NCBI RefSeq assembly: GCF_000760095.1
Contig: NZ_JNAR01000013.1
Coordinates: 42,189 to 106,188 of the forward strand
Reading direction: 5' to 3'
Origin: Prochlorococcus marinus str. MIT 9401
Lineage (GTDB): Bacteria > Cyanobacteriota > Cyanobacteriia > PCC-6307 > Cyanobiaceae
DNA: 64,000 nucleotides
Shown piece by piece: positions 1 to 9,972 of this stretch. A model generated the notes under the pieces. That model did not search any database and was not told where the DNA came from. It saw nothing but the letters and a program-made list of their open reading frames with translations. Made by a program: the position numbers and the translations under genes. The stretch's first letter is position 1, and each line of letters opens with the position of its first letter.

Positions 1-315
1 CTCAACAATTCCAAGGCCATCAACATGTCCACTGACAATATGTCCTCCTAGACGGTCAGACACCCTAAGAGCGGGCTCCAAATTAACAATCTGATTCAGG
101 TTTGACTTTACTCCCAAAGTTGTTTTGTTTAATGTTTCCTCACTAACATCAACAGTAAATTTATTTTGAAAAATCTCTTTAACTGTCAAACAAATTCCAT
201 CTACAGCAATACTGTCACCGATTGTCATATCAAATAAGTTATCTAGAATTTCAATTTCTAAAATATTTTTTCCTTTTTTTAATTTTCCAATTGATTGAAT
301 TATTCCTGTGAACAT
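1..315 (-). CDS. ribE: Riboflavin synthase alpha chain, N-terminal part (cut by window edge)
   Basis: The 105 codons visible are the N-terminal lumazine-binding repeat of riboflavin synthase, which dismutates two 6,7-dimethyl-8-ribityllumazine molecules to riboflavin. The start is typical of the family (MFTGIIQSIGKL), followed by IGDSIAVDGICLTV and ending in SDRLGGHIVSGHVDG, which are the substrate-pocket signatures. The second repeat lies beyond position 1. The gene is divergent from the aldo/keto reductase, with about 100 bp of AT-rich DNA between the starts. The ATG at 315 fits the family N-terminus exactly. Confidence 0.93.
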   Translation of the reverse strand, partial: MFTGIIQSIGKLKKGKNILEIEILDNLFDMTIGDSIAVDGICLTVKEIFQNKFTVDVSEETLNKTTLGVKSNLNQIVNLEPALRVSDRLGGHIVSGHVDGLGIVE

Positions 316-417
316 AGATTTAAGAAAAATATTTTTGCAAAATTTTATATTTACTTTAAACCATTTTCAACTATAAATAAATTAAAGAGTAAATAAAAAG
401 AAATTGATAATATTTAG

Positions 418-1560
418 ATGATTATTAATTCACATAAAAGATCATTTGGTATAGGGGCGAAAGTGAGCTTATTCACTTTAGGGACAATGAGAGCAACTGA
501 AAGTCTCGAAAAAATGTATAGCATAATAAAAAATGCATATTATGTGGGAATTAACCATATAGAAACAGCACCCTCTTATGGTGATGCTGAATCACTTATT
601 GGAAATTCAATAAAAAAATTAGCAATAGAAGAGAATATAAAAGAAAAAAATTGGGTGATTACTTCCAAAGTTTTACCAAAGGGTGATTTTGACTTTTTAA
701 AAAATAATTTTAAAAAGTCTCTTAAAAATTTAAATCGCGAAAAAATTAATAATCTTGCAATTCACGGACTTAACTTAAAACAACATCTAGATTGGGTTCT
801 TGCTGGAGAGGGTAAGAAATTCATATCTTGGATTCTTGAGAAGGAACTAGTTGATCAAGTTGGTTTTAGTTCTCACGGAAGTTATTCCCTAATTAAAGAT
901 GCAATTAACTGTGAAGTGTTTACTTTTTGTAGTCTTCATTTACATTATTTAGATCAATCTAAGATTGCTTTAGCAGAGGAAGCTTTAAAAAAAGGTATGG
1001 GCGTTTTAGCAATATCACCTGCAGATAAAGGCGGTAGATTGTATTCTCCAAGTGATATTTTGATAGAGTCCTCTAAGCCTTTTCATCCATTAGAATTAGC
1101 GTATCGATTTCTGCTGGCAAAAGGGATTACAACTTTATCCTTGGGGGCGACAAGCAAAAAAGATTTTGAATTTGCGCATAAACTTAGAAATTCATTCGAG
1201 AAGCTTACAAAACTTGAAAAAAGCGCCCTGAATAAAATTGAGGAAGTTTCAAATGAAAGATTAAACTCAACCAAATGTGAACAATGTAGATCTTGTCTTC
1301 CATGTCCAAATGAAGTGCCTATTCCAGAAATACTTCGTTTACGAAATATATCTATTGGTTATGGCCAATTAGAATTTTCAAAAGAAAGATACAATTTAAT
1401 AGGCAAAGCTGGGCATTGGTGGGAAGAAAAAAATTCCTCATTTTGTCAAGAATGTAATGAATGTGTTCCTAAATGTCCTAGTAAATTAGATATACCAAAT
1501 TTATTAAAGGAAACTCATAACTTATTAATTGAAAATCCTACAAAAAGATTATGGGGATGA
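418..1560 (+). CDS. Aldo/keto reductase with C-terminal ferredoxin-type cysteine motifs
   Basis: This is a predicted oxidoreductase of the aldo/keto reductase superfamily (COG1453 type), 380 aa. The N-terminal 270 residues carry the AKR barrel signatures: IETAPSYGDAESLIG with the catalytic Asp and Tyr, ITSKV with the Lys, and LAIHGL with the His. The C-terminus has two cysteine clusters, CEQCRSCLPCP near residue 287 and CQECNECVPKCP near residue 343, which look like two 4Fe-4S sites. That makes it an electron-transferring AKR; its substrate is unknown. Its last 12 bases overlap the stop end of the convergent lipoprotein gene. Confidence 0.88.
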   Translation: MIINSHKRSFGIGAKVSLFTLGTMRATESLEKMYSIIKNAYYVGINHIETAPSYGDAESLIGNSIKKLAIEENIKEKNWVITSKVLPKGDFDFLKNNFKKSLKNLNREKINNLAIHGLNLKQHLDWVLAGEGKKFISWILEKELVDQVGFSSHGSYSLIKDAINCEVFTFCSLHLHYLDQSKIALAEEALKKGMGVLAISPADKGGRLYSPSDILIESSKPFHPLELAYRFLLAKGITTLSLGATSKKDFEFAHKLRNSFEKLTKLEKSALNKIEEVSNERLNSTKCEQCRSCLPCPNEVPIPEILRLRNISIGYGQLEFSKERYNLIGKAGHWWEEKNSSFCQECNECVPKCPSKLDIPNLLKETHNLLIENPTKRLWG

Positions 1561-2547
1561 GGACTCATTCCAGATATTTTTAAGATTAATTTTTTGTTCA
1601 TTTGTTAAGACAGGGAAAGACCAACTATTTTCCCAACATTTCTCAGAAGGTCCTGAGATGGGGAGATTTTCAGATTTATATTTATTTTGCAAATAATCAC
1701 TATTGAATGGAAGATACCAACCCTGGCTTACTAATTTATCTACTATTGATTTATTTTCTAAAGATTTAATCCATTTAATTAATATTCCAATATTTAGATT
1801 TGATCGACTTAGTAGAAAATGCCACATCAAAGGTACTCCTTGACTTGGGAAAACTAAAGAAAGCCTTGGATCTATTTTTAAATATTTTGAACAAAGACTA
1901 TAAGGAACTATTGCGACAATAGCATCAGAATTAATCAACCAATTGAGCATATTTTTATCATCAAATAACATTGCTTGGCTTTTGATTTTTTTTAAAGAAT
2001 TAGATGAATTAATTTTTTGAGCAATTGACAATATTATTCTGGGACTTTGTGGAAAAATAATTTTCCCAGTTAATTTTTTAGAAAGAAGAAAATCCCAAGA
2101 TGTTCTTGCTGAATTTATTAATTCTTTATTATTTTTAATGATAATTGTATAGGGTACTACGCCAATAGGAAATAATTTACTCCTCTGATTTTGATTAAAG
2201 CTTCCCAACAAATCTATCGATCTCTTATCCAAATTTTCGAACAATGCATATTGATTTATATTTTCAAATTCTGAAAAATCTATACTAGAAATCCATCCAT
2301 CATTTATTAAAGTAAAGTCAGAACTGGAAATTGTGTTTCTATTTTTTTGTAGCCGAATATTTTCAAAATTAATTTTTTCCTGCTTCCAATCTTTTGGAAT
2401 CGTATCTTTAAAAGATTGTGGATAAAAAGAATTTTGCAATGCAATTTTTACTTTATTAGGTAGGTTACTGCAAGAGTTTAAGAAAAATAAAAGCGAAAGC
2501 TTACCACAATTTAAAAATTCTCTTCTGGTTGCAAATTTTGAGAACAT
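1549..2547 (-). CDS. Periplasmic solute-binding lipoprotein (polyamine/iron-type, putative)
   Basis: This is a 332-aa protein with a twin-arginine-like N-terminus (TRREFL), a hydrophobic segment and a lipobox (FFLNSC), so it is probably a membrane-anchored extracellular solute-binding protein. The remainder resembles family 1 periplasmic binding proteins of the PotD/iron type (an FTLINDGWISSIDF segment, SWDFLLSKKLTGKI, GVPLMWHFLLSRS). The ligand cannot be told from the sequence, and no cognate permease or ATPase is adjacent. It sits one base downstream of the CobT-like gene, so the two are probably co-transcribed. The C-terminus overlaps the convergent aldo/keto reductase gene. Confidence 0.7.
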   Translation of the reverse strand: MFSKFATRREFLNCGKLSLLFFLNSCSNLPNKVKIALQNSFYPQSFKDTIPKDWKQEKINFENIRLQKNRNTISSSDFTLINDGWISSIDFSEFENINQYALFENLDKRSIDLLGSFNQNQRSKLFPIGVVPYTIIIKNNKELINSARTSWDFLLSKKLTGKIIFPQSPRIILSIAQKINSSNSLKKIKSQAMLFDDKNMLNWLINSDAIVAIVPYSLCSKYLKIDPRLSLVFPSQGVPLMWHFLLSRSNLNIGILIKWIKSLENKSIVDKLVSQGWYLPFNSDYLQNKYKSENLPISGPSEKCWENSWSFPVLTNEQKINLKNIWNESSSP

Positions 2548-3705
2548 TCAACAATCCTTATCTAAAGAAATTTGACCTAGGCCCTTCATCATTTCCAGAT
2601 TTAGTTGACACAATGAAACGATTTCTTCATTTTTAAATCCATCTAAGAAAGCAAGCAATGATATTCCACCAGCACCTACACCTTCTTTTACATGACCTAA
2701 TTCATAATCCCTCAATTCTTTGTATTTTGAAGATTTGAAATTTAAAGGACTGGCTAAACCTAATAATTTGACATCATATTTTTTATTAATTAGATTTACT
2801 AAATTATTTAGAGAATTATCTTTCACAAGCCACCCAGTTGTCGCAATAAAAACATCTTCAATAAATTCATCTTTATTTTTTTCATCTAAAAATTCTAATA
2901 CAAGCAAAATTACCGCTAACATCTGACTTCCTCCAGACAATATGACAGGTTGTTTTGCTAACCTGGCACCCATTAATAGACCCATTGAAAAAGCTTGGAA
3001 AGGATCACCTACCGCCGCGACAACATCAAAAGAGTCAGGATTAGTCTTGAGATTTGCATTGAAAAGTCCTTTTTGAACTACTTTGCCTCTTAGTTCTCTT
3101 GGGGCTCTGAATAAACTACTCCCTACCAAATTAGACACCGGCAAACCAAAAGCTTCCATTACTGCCTGAGCAGTTGTGGTACCCCCTGGTACAGATTCAG
3201 AAATAAAGATGGGTTGTTTTGAGGATTTTCCTATAGCAAGACCTTTTTCATATAGATTTATTACTCTATCTTTGGACATAGATTTTCCAGTAGTAAGACA
3301 ATTTGATGGGCCTAAATCTCTATTTTCTACAACCAAATGCTTAAAATAAGGCTTTGATGTGATTCCCAAAGGAACGATAACTGGATAAATATTTATAAGC
3401 TTCGAACAAACATGACTTATTAGGGCCGGGGTTACTCCTGCATTCAGTAGTGGCAATTTATATTTATGTTCTTTTGAAGCACCTTTAAGCAAAAATTCAG
3501 CATCTGCGAGCGCAGTTACTCGCCTTGATCTTGGATTAATACCTGCTGCGGAAATACCTGGAATCTGAGATGTATTAGTACCTGCAATTATAAGAAATAT
3601 TTTAAAGTTATTTATATTCTTTCTCAACATTTCTATCTTATTAAATTGTCTTTTTTTATTGGATTCATTACCAAAAAACTTTATCCCTAAATCTGTACTA
3701 TTCAT
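2548..3705 (-). CDS. CobT-like nicotinate-nucleotide phosphoribosyltransferase family protein (UPF0284)
   Basis: At 385 aa this matches the cyanobacterial/archaeal TIGR00303 family, distantly related to CobT (nicotinate-nucleotide:dimethylbenzimidazole phosphoribosyltransferase), which makes the lower ligand of cobamides. Visible signatures are PGGTTTAQAVMEAFGLPVSNLVG, split by the family around residues 175-200, VVAAVGDPFQAFSMGLLMGAR, and the glycine-rich end GVGAGGISLLAF. Prochlorococcus makes pseudocobalamin and cobI is also in this window, so a role in activating the lower-ligand base is plausible but not shown. The start codon lies 12 bp downstream of the DUF2232 gene stop. Confidence 0.8.
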   Translation of the reverse strand: MNSTDLGIKFFGNESNKKRQFNKIEMLRKNINNFKIFLIIAGTNTSQIPGISAAGINPRSRRVTALADAEFLLKGASKEHKYKLPLLNAGVTPALISHVCSKLINIYPVIVPLGITSKPYFKHLVVENRDLGPSNCLTTGKSMSKDRVINLYEKGLAIGKSSKQPIFISESVPGGTTTAQAVMEAFGLPVSNLVGSSLFRAPRELRGKVVQKGLFNANLKTNPDSFDVVAAVGDPFQAFSMGLLMGARLAKQPVILSGGSQMLAVILLVLEFLDEKNKDEFIEDVFIATTGWLVKDNSLNNLVNLINKKYDVKLLGLASPLNFKSSKYKELRDYELGHVKEGVGAGGISLLAFLDGFKNEEIVSLCQLNLEMMKGLGQISLDKDC

Positions 3706-3717
3706 TCTTATTTTTTT

Positions 3718-4356
3718 TCAATTATTTAAATCTACCAAGCTATTTAGTAATCTTGGAGGATCTGGGATAGTTAATTTAAATCTTGGAAACAGAGAATATG
3801 CAACTACGTGTAGAGTTAAAACATAAACTATTTCTTGAAAAATTATTAATATAACTGCACCTAATTGGATACTAAAAATTGAGGGAGAAAAAGGTAAATT
3901 GAATAATCCAATTAACTTTTCTAGTAGGCTATAACTTGCTCTAGTAATTAACACCCAAAGATTATCACCCACCAAGGTAGATAATGCTACTACTCTTAGG
4001 AAGAAACCAAGAGTTCCAATAATAACTCCTACAGTTAAACTTATTCTCCAACTTTTTTCTTTAAGCCAAAACCAACCCAGCCAAAAAGCCAGGATCCCAT
4101 AGGGAAATAAAAATAAAGTTCCTCTAACGGGACCCATAATTATAAATAAAAGTAAAAGTTGTATTATGAGTCCTTCCAATGCAATTTTAGTTCCTCTTCT
4201 CAAGTGCAACAGGATCATTGGGAGGGGTAAAATCAACCTTAATAAAGCTCCCCCAATTGGCAAATAATATAATGCAACCCATAATAAAGAAGAAAGAGAT
4301 GCTAGATATGAGGTCTCTACAATATTTAATGCTTCAGTTTTTGTTTTTATTTTCAT
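3718..4356 (-). CDS. DUF2232 integral membrane protein
   Basis: This 212-aa, strongly hydrophobic protein has about six predicted transmembrane segments, with charged loops such as LRRGTKIALEG and LKEKSWR. It matches the DUF2232 family found in cyanobacteria and some Firmicutes, whose function is unknown. It lies between the CobT-like gene and the Lys-rich lipoprotein in a tight minus-strand series running down from topA, which suggests a shared transcript. Family membership comes from the overall pattern (topology plus the PRGTLFLFPYGILAFWLGW region); nothing points to a substrate. Confidence 0.75.
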   Translation of the reverse strand: MKIKTKTEALNIVETSYLASLSSLLWVALYYLPIGGALLRLILPLPMILLHLRRGTKIALEGLIIQLLLLFIIMGPVRGTLFLFPYGILAFWLGWFWLKEKSWRISLTVGVIIGTLGFFLRVVALSTLVGDNLWVLITRASYSLLEKLIGLFNLPFSPSIFSIQLGAVILIIFQEIVYVLTLHVVAYSLFPRFKLTIPDPPRLLNSLVDLNN

Positions 4357-4372
4357 TTTTTTTTGAATATTT

Positions 4373-4957
4373 TTAGTTAATTTTTTTCATACTTTTATTT
4401 TTTGAATCTAATATGCGTTCAATCTTTTCTATTTCGAAATTTACCTCAGATTTACTCAATATGGAACTTAACTCTTCCGTAGGATCTTTTGGATCTACAT
4501 CTTTGAGAATGAAGATTATTTTGTAAGATTGAAGCTCGTTTTTTCTCTTTTTGGAAGAATTCTTGATTTTATTATTTTTTTGTTTTGGGATTTTTTCTAA
4601 ATTTATATCCTTTTTATTTTCTAAAACATTTTTTGAATTTTCTACTTTTTTAATTTTGTTATTTTTTTTGTAATCAATTTCTTTCTTTTCTATTTTTAAA
4701 TTTATATCCTTTTTGTTTTTCAAAACATTTTTTGGCTTTTCTAACTTTTTAATTTTGTTATTTTTTTTGTCATCAATTTCTTTGTTTTCCTCTACTAAGA
4801 TTTTTTTATTTAATAAATTCTTTTGTAAATCTTCCTCTTTACTTTTTTCTAAATCATTAAAACTACTTTCAAGAAAATTTCCAATCCTCCCTCCAGAGCA
4901 TGATTGCAATAAAATTAAAAAAATTAATAAAAAAAATTCTTTTTTTTTAAAAATCAT
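4373..4957 (-). CDS. Lys/Asn-rich lipoprotein with internal 33-residue repeat, function unknown
   Basis: This 194-aa protein begins with a signal peptide and lipobox (LLQSCSGG near residue 20), so it should be lipid-anchored. The middle is a low-complexity, very basic stretch of Lys, Asn, Ile and Glu with two copies of a 33-residue unit (each with NNKIKK, KNVL and NKKDINL), seen in the DNA as a 99-bp tandem period at about 4600-4800. The C-terminal 50 residues are less biased (YKIIFILKDVDPKDPTEELSSIL) and may fold. It lies 7 bp downstream of topA. No family is recognised. Confidence 0.65.
   Translation of the reverse strand: MIFKKKEFFLLIFLILLQSCSGGRIGNFLESSFNDLEKSKEEDLQKNLLNKKILVEENKEIDDKKNNKIKKLEKPKNVLKNKKDINLKIEKKEIDYKKNNKIKKVENSKNVLENKKDINLEKIPKQKNNKIKNSSKKRKNELQSYKIIFILKDVDPKDPTEELSSILSKSEVNFEIEKIERILDSKNKSMKKIN
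4602..4798 (-). repeat. Two tandem copies of a 99-bp coding repeat
   Basis: Inside the lipoprotein gene the string atttatatcc recurs at 4601 and 4700, with the flanking sequence closely repeated, giving a 99-bp period (33 codons). The copies differ by a few substitutions and no indels, so reading frame is kept. It probably arose by slipped-strand or unequal duplication in A/T-rich DNA. Confidence 0.7.
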
Positions 4958-4964
4958 ATTTTTT

Positions 4965-7571
4965 CTAACTTTTCTTTTTGCTTGAATTTTTTTTATTAAT
5001 TGTTTTTGTTTTTTTTGAAATAGATCCTTTTTTATCTTTTAGTTTTTCTTCCAAAAGAATTACAGCATCATCAATCGAAAATTTTTCTAAATCAGTATCT
5101 TTAGCAATCGAAACATTTGTTTTGCCACATTTTAAATAGACCCCATATCTTCCATTTAATATTTGAATTTTCTCTTTAAATTCTTTTGGTTTTCCAAAGT
5201 CTTTCAATACTTCTTGACCACCTCTACCCATTTTTGGCATCGCAAGAATTTCTAATGCCCTTTTAAGATCAACTGTAAAAACATTATCCTCTTTTTTTAG
5301 TGATCTATTTTCAGACTCATTTTCATTTTTAATCCATTTAATATAAGGTCCAAATCTACCTCTATCAGCCTCAACAAAACCACCTTGAGGATGAACTCCT
5401 AATAATTTTGGCAAGCTTAAAAGTTCTAGCGCCTCATCTAAAGTTAGATCATCAGTTTTCAACTCTTTAGGTAATGAAGCTCTTCTTGGTTTAGCTTTAT
5501 CCTGATCATTATTCCCAAGTTGGACGTAAGGTCCATAAGGTCCAAATCTCAAAAAAACTTTTTCCCCAGTTTTTGGATCAGTTCCAAGATCTGATGGACC
5601 ACTTAAAATTTGATCAACTTTCTTTTTGTCTAAATCTCCTGGAGTAATATCCATTGGAAGATTACCTTTTGCCTGAATTTCATTACCGGACTCATCAATT
5701 TTTACACCCTCTAGCCAAGGTCCATTAGAGCCTATTCTTACTACACAAGGGAGGTCATCGAAATCAACTTGTCTATAAGCTTTACCATCAATATCACCCT
5801 CTGTTTTCTGTACTTTCACCTCTAACCCATTTTTACCTTTATAGAAAGTCTCGAGATATGGTAGCCACTCAAGGTTACCTGAGGATATTTCATCCAACGA
5901 AGATTCCATTTTTGCAGTAAAAGTAGTATCAACTAGATCAGGGAAATGTTCTTCTAATAGAGCCGTAACAGCAAAAGCTGTAAAAGTTGGAGCCAAAGTA
6001 TTTGAAGATATATTCGCATAACCTCTATCTACGATTGTTCCAATAATGCTGGCATAGGTAGAGGGTCTTCCAATCCCCTCTTTTTCAAGGACTTTAACTA
6101 GTGCAGCCTCTGTATATCTTGCAGGTGGTTTTGTTTCATGAAAAGTAGGTTCTTTATCAATAACCTTTAAGCATATTCCAGTTGTTAAGTTTGGGAGAAT
6201 AATTTCTTGTTGTTCAATGGATGAACTTGGGTCATCACTTCCCTCGACATATGCTCTGAAGAATCCTGCGAAATCGATACTTTTTCCGCTCGATTTAAAT
6301 AATCCATCCCCAACACTAATTTCAGCATTAATCATTGTTAGCCTAGCTTCCGCCATTTGACTAGCTACAGTTCTTTTCCAAATTAAATCGTAAAGAGATA
6401 AGTCTCTGCCAATTAGATTAGTTTCCTTTGGTGTTTTAAATACCTCACCTGCAGGCCTAATAGCTTCGTGTGCTTCTTGAGCATTTCTTGCACTAGAAGT
6501 AAATTGTCTTGGTGAGTTAGATAAATATTCTTTCCCATACATAGAACTTACACATTCTCTAGCAGCGTTTGTGGCTTGGTCGGACAGATGAACTGAATCA
6601 GTCCTCATGTACGTTATGAAGCCTCTCTCATATAGCCCTTGTGCACATCTCATAGTTTCTCTTGCAGACAAACGAAGCTTCCTGTTTGCTTCTTGTTGCA
6701 ATGTACTAGTTGTAAAAGGAGGAACTGGCTTACGAGTTGATGGTTTTTTTTCGATTTTTGAGACAACCCAATTTTCAGAGGAGAAAGTTTTCAATAATTC
6801 CTTTACTTTATCTTCTCCAATTATTAAGGATTTATTTCCTTGTTTTAATTTGCCGGTCTGTTCATCGAAATCGGAACCATTAGAAATTCTTTGACCGTTT
6901 AAACTAAATAATTTAGTGTCGAAACTAACATTATCTTTTATCAGGGAAGCTTTAATCCCCCAGTAACTGGCTTTTTTAAAGGATCTTCTTTCTCTCTCTC
7001 TTCTAACAAGTAGTCGGACAGAAACTGATTGAACACGACCAGCAGATAATCGGGGGGCTACCTTCTTCCAAAGTAAAGGAGATAATTCATATCCAAAAAG
7101 TCTATCCAAGATTCTTCTGGTTTCTTGAGCCTGAACAAGCTCCATATCAATTTCTCTTGTTTGATCTAAAGCTTTATTAATTGCCTTTTTTGTGATTTCA
7201 TGAAAAACCATTCTCTTAGTTGGAATTTTAGGCTTAAGTATTTGCAAAAGATGCCAGCTAATACTCTCTCCTTCTCTATCTTCATCAGTCGCCAACAATA
7301 GTTGAGTAGCACCTTTCAATGCATCTTTAAGCTCTTTAACAACCTTTTTCTTGTCTTTTGGGACTATATATAATGGTTCAAAATCTTCAGTAGTATTAAC
7401 TCCTATCCTAGACCATTTTTCCTTTTTGACTGCGGCAGGGATTTCAGCCGCCCCTTTTGGAAGATCTCTTACATGTCCCATTGAGGCAAGAACTTCATAA
7501 TTAGAAGGCAAAAACTTTCTTATAGTTTTTGCTTTGGTGGGACTTTCAACAATAACAAGTGTGTGATCCAA
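4965..7571 (-). CDS. topA: DNA topoisomerase I (type IA)
   Basis: This enzyme relaxes negatively supercoiled DNA by single-strand passage. It is 868 aa, the normal length for cyanobacteria. The N-terminal Toprim domain (LVIVESPTKAKTI; the acidic triad in LLATDEDREGE near residues 92-102) is followed by the gate domain with the catalytic Tyr at about residue 321 (GFITYMRTDS). The C-terminus has several repeated topoisomerase C-terminal modules (FGPYGPYVQLG, GRFGPYIKW, GRYGVYLKCGK), without the Zn-finger cysteines of E. coli TopA, and ends in a Lys/Ser-rich tail. Divergent from ndhB. Confidence 0.97.
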   Translation of the reverse strand: MDHTLVIVESPTKAKTIRKFLPSNYEVLASMGHVRDLPKGAAEIPAAVKKEKWSRIGVNTTEDFEPLYIVPKDKKKVVKELKDALKGATQLLLATDEDREGESISWHLLQILKPKIPTKRMVFHEITKKAINKALDQTREIDMELVQAQETRRILDRLFGYELSPLLWKKVAPRLSAGRVQSVSVRLLVRRERERRSFKKASYWGIKASLIKDNVSFDTKLFSLNGQRISNGSDFDEQTGKLKQGNKSLIIGEDKVKELLKTFSSENWVVSKIEKKPSTRKPVPPFTTSTLQQEANRKLRLSARETMRCAQGLYERGFITYMRTDSVHLSDQATNAARECVSSMYGKEYLSNSPRQFTSSARNAQEAHEAIRPAGEVFKTPKETNLIGRDLSLYDLIWKRTVASQMAEARLTMINAEISVGDGLFKSSGKSIDFAGFFRAYVEGSDDPSSSIEQQEIILPNLTTGICLKVIDKEPTFHETKPPARYTEAALVKVLEKEGIGRPSTYASIIGTIVDRGYANISSNTLAPTFTAFAVTALLEEHFPDLVDTTFTAKMESSLDEISSGNLEWLPYLETFYKGKNGLEVKVQKTEGDIDGKAYRQVDFDDLPCVVRIGSNGPWLEGVKIDESGNEIQAKGNLPMDITPGDLDKKKVDQILSGPSDLGTDPKTGEKVFLRFGPYGPYVQLGNNDQDKAKPRRASLPKELKTDDLTLDEALELLSLPKLLGVHPQGGFVEADRGRFGPYIKWIKNENESENRSLKKEDNVFTVDLKRALEILAMPKMGRGGQEVLKDFGKPKEFKEKIQILNGRYGVYLKCGKTNVSIAKDTDLEKFSIDDAVILLEEKLKDKKGSISKKTKTINKKNSSKKKS

Positions 7572-7746
7572 GGTTTATTTCAAAAATTGGTTTTTTTGCT
7601 CGGTTAGGGCATATTATGATTATTTGAAACTTTTTCAAGTAATTTCTTCAGAAAATTTCAAAAATCATACCCACAAATTATAATCAAGTTAAGATTAACT
7701 CTTTGACCATTACAATCAATCATCTAATTTAATCCTATTTAATAAA

Positions 7747-9267
7747 GTGCCCAACGAAATCTTTACAATTAATTTAAATGCTCAAGCCATTATTCCAGAG
7801 GCTTTTATCTTATTAGGTATTGTTGGGACTCTTCTTGTAGATTTAGCAGGAGAAAAAACTGCTTCAAAGTGGGCACCCATTATTTGCTATTTATCAATTG
7901 GCAGCTCTCTTTTGAGTTTAGCCTTGCAATGGACTAATCCTGTAAATAGTGCATTTCTTGGTTCATTTAACTCAGATAATTTGGCAATCGCATTTAGAGC
8001 AATAATAGCTTTATCAACTTTAGTTTCTTTACTCATAAGCTGGCGTTATACAGAACAAAGTGGGAGTCCTATTGGGGAGTTCGCAGCGATAGTTCTTTCG
8101 GCAACTCTTGGGGCAATGCTTTTGTGTGGATCTACTGACCTTATTAGTGTATTTATATCTCTTGAGACTCTATCGGTAGCAAGCTATCTACTTTCTGGTT
8201 ATCTCAAGAGAGATCCAAGGAGTTCAGAAGCAGCTTTAAAATACTTACTTGTTGGATCAGCAGCTGCTGCAGTCTATTTGTATGGCTCCTCTTTTCTTTA
8301 TGGATTAAGTGGTTCAACAAACTTAGCAACAATTGGTTTAGAGATTATAAATAAACCCTCATTCATTACTTCTTTAGCTCTCGTATTTGTCTTATCAACT
8401 GTTGCTTTTAAAATCGCTGCAGTTCCATTTCATCAATGGACTCCTGATGTGTATGAAGGATCACCTACACCTGTAGTTGCTTTTTTATCTGTTGGCTCAA
8501 AGACAGCAGGTTTTGCATTTGCGATAAGAATATTAAGCACTACTTTCTCTTCGTTCGATGAGGAATGGAAACTTTTATTTACTATTTTGGCCATCTTGAG
8601 CATGGCTCTAGGAAATGTTGTAGCTCTAGCTCAAACCTCAATGAAACGGATGCTTGCTTACAGTTCTATTGGACAAGCAGGGTTTGTAATGATTGGAATA
8701 GTGTCTGGTACTCAAGATGGTTTATCAGCTGCTGTTTTATATTTGGCTGCATATTTATTTATGAATTTGGGAGCATTCTCATGTGTAATACTTTTCTCAC
8801 TAAGAACAGGTTCTGACAGAATTCTTGATTACTCAGGACTTTACCAAAAAGATCCCCTTATTACATTAGGATTAAGCCTTTGTCTTCTATCGCTTGGAGG
8901 TTTACCTCCAATGTTGGGATTTTTTGGAAAGATCTATTTGTTCTTTGCAGGTTGGGCAAATCATCAATATCTATTAGTAATAGTTGGATTAGTAACTTCA
9001 GTTATATCTATTTATTACTACATTTCAGTGATAAAAATGATGGTAGTTAAAGAACCACAAGAGGCTTCAGAAATAGTCAAATCATATCCCGAAATCAATT
9101 GGGGAATTGTAGGATTGCCTCCCTTGAGGGTTGCACTATATACTTGCGTGGCGGTAACTGCTCTTGGAGGTATCCTTTCTAATCCTCTTTTTAAATTAGC
9201 CAACACAGCAGTTTCAGAAACTCCTTTCTTACAAGATATTATTGCTACAGCAAACAATATTTCCTAG
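7747..9267 (+). CDS. ndhB: NAD(P)H-quinone oxidoreductase subunit 2 (NDH-1, NdhB)
   Basis: NdhB is a proton-translocating membrane subunit of the cyanobacterial NDH-1 complex, used in respiration and cyclic electron flow around photosystem I. The 506-aa protein has about 14 transmembrane helices and conserved antiporter-like motifs, including [18 protein letters not shown], a Lys in [19 protein letters not shown], and [18 protein letters not shown] start at 7747 gives [13 protein letters not shown], the usual N-terminus in this group. The ABC ATPase gene follows after 16 bp and may be read through. Confidence 0.97.
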   Translation: MPNEIFTINLNAQAIIPEAFILLGIVGTLLVDLAGEKTASKWAPIICYLSIGSSLLSLALQWTNPVNSAFLGSFNSDNLAIAFRAIIALSTLVSLLISWRYTEQSGSPIGEFAAIVLSATLGAMLLCGSTDLISVFISLETLSVASYLLSGYLKRDPRSSEAALKYLLVGSAAAAVYLYGSSFLYGLSGSTNLATIGLEIINKPSFITSLALVFVLSTVAFKIAAVPFHQWTPDVYEGSPTPVVAFLSVGSKTAGFAFAIRILSTTFSSFDEEWKLLFTILAILSMALGNVVALAQTSMKRMLAYSSIGQAGFVMIGIVSGTQDGLSAAVLYLAAYLFMNLGAFSCVILFSLRTGSDRILDYSGLYQKDPLITLGLSLCLLSLGGLPPMLGFFGKIYLFFAGWANHQYLLVIVGLVTSVISIYYYISVIKMMVVKEPQEASEIVKSYPEINWGIVGLPPLRVALYTCVAVTALGGILSNPLFKLANTAVSETPFLQDIIATANNIS

Positions 9268-9283
9268 AAGATTTTTTCGATAA

Positions 9284-9970
9284 ATGCCTAAGAAAGTCGC
9301 AAGTTTAGAAAATATATCTAAAACATATGGCAAAGAGGATCTAACTGTTAATGCTTTAGATAGCATAAACTTAGAAATTTATAAAGGTGATTATTTGGCT
9401 GTAATGGGAGCTAGTGGCTCAGGCAAAAGTACAGCTATGAATATTATTGGATGTCTAGATAGACCATCTGAGGGTATTTATAAATTAAATGGTATTCCTG
9501 TTGAAAATCTATCTGATGATGAGCTAGCAGAAATACGTAACCAAAAATTAGGTTTTGTTTTTCAACAATTTCATCTTCTTTCGGATGCAACTGCACTTGA
9601 AAATGTTATTTTGCCGATGATTTACGCTGGTATTGAGCATGATCAAAGATTAGAACGAGGTAAGAATGCATTAGAAAAAGTTGGCCTTTCAGAAAGAATG
9701 AATAATCGCCCGAACCAATTATCCGGAGGTCAACAACAGCGAGTGGCTATTGCTAGGGCTATTATCAATAACCCTGCAATATTGTTAGCAGACGAACCTA
9801 CTGGAGCATTAGATTCAAAAACCACTGAAGATGTATTAGATCTCTTTGATAAATTGCATGAGTCTGGAATAACTATAGTTTTAGTTACGCACGAAGATGA
9901 AGTTGCAAATCGCGCAAAAAAAATAGCCAGATTTAAAGATGGAAGAATAGTTGAATTAAAAGTTAATTAA
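9284..9970 (+). CDS. ABC transporter ATP-binding protein, LolD/MacB/DevA type
   Basis: This is a 228-aa stand-alone ATPase. It has Walker A (GASGSGKST near residue 43), Q-loop (FVFQQFHLL), signature (LSGGQQQRVAIARA), Walker B (ILLADEPTGALD) and the switch His (VTHED). The spacing and the phrase MNIIGCLDRPSEG are typical of the LolD/MacB group, which energises lipoprotein release or tripartite export; the cyanobacterial DevA is also of this type. No permease is adjacent, so the partner must be encoded elsewhere. Convergent with birA, with only 2 bp between the stop codons. Confidence 0.9.
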   Translation: MPKKVASLENISKTYGKEDLTVNALDSINLEIYKGDYLAVMGASGSGKSTAMNIIGCLDRPSEGIYKLNGIPVENLSDDELAEIRNQKLGFVFQQFHLLSDATALENVILPMIYAGIEHDQRLERGKNALEKVGLSERMNNRPNQLSGGQQQRVAIARAIINNPAILLADEPTGALDSKTTEDVLDLFDKLHESGITIVLVTHEDEVANRAKKIARFKDGRIVELKVN

Positions 9971-9972
9971 AT

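Noticed and set aside
4713..4985. Plus-strand open frame of 90 aa opposite the lipoprotein gene
   Set aside because: Phe/Leu/Ser low-complexity product, the reverse of the Lys/Asn-rich stretch.
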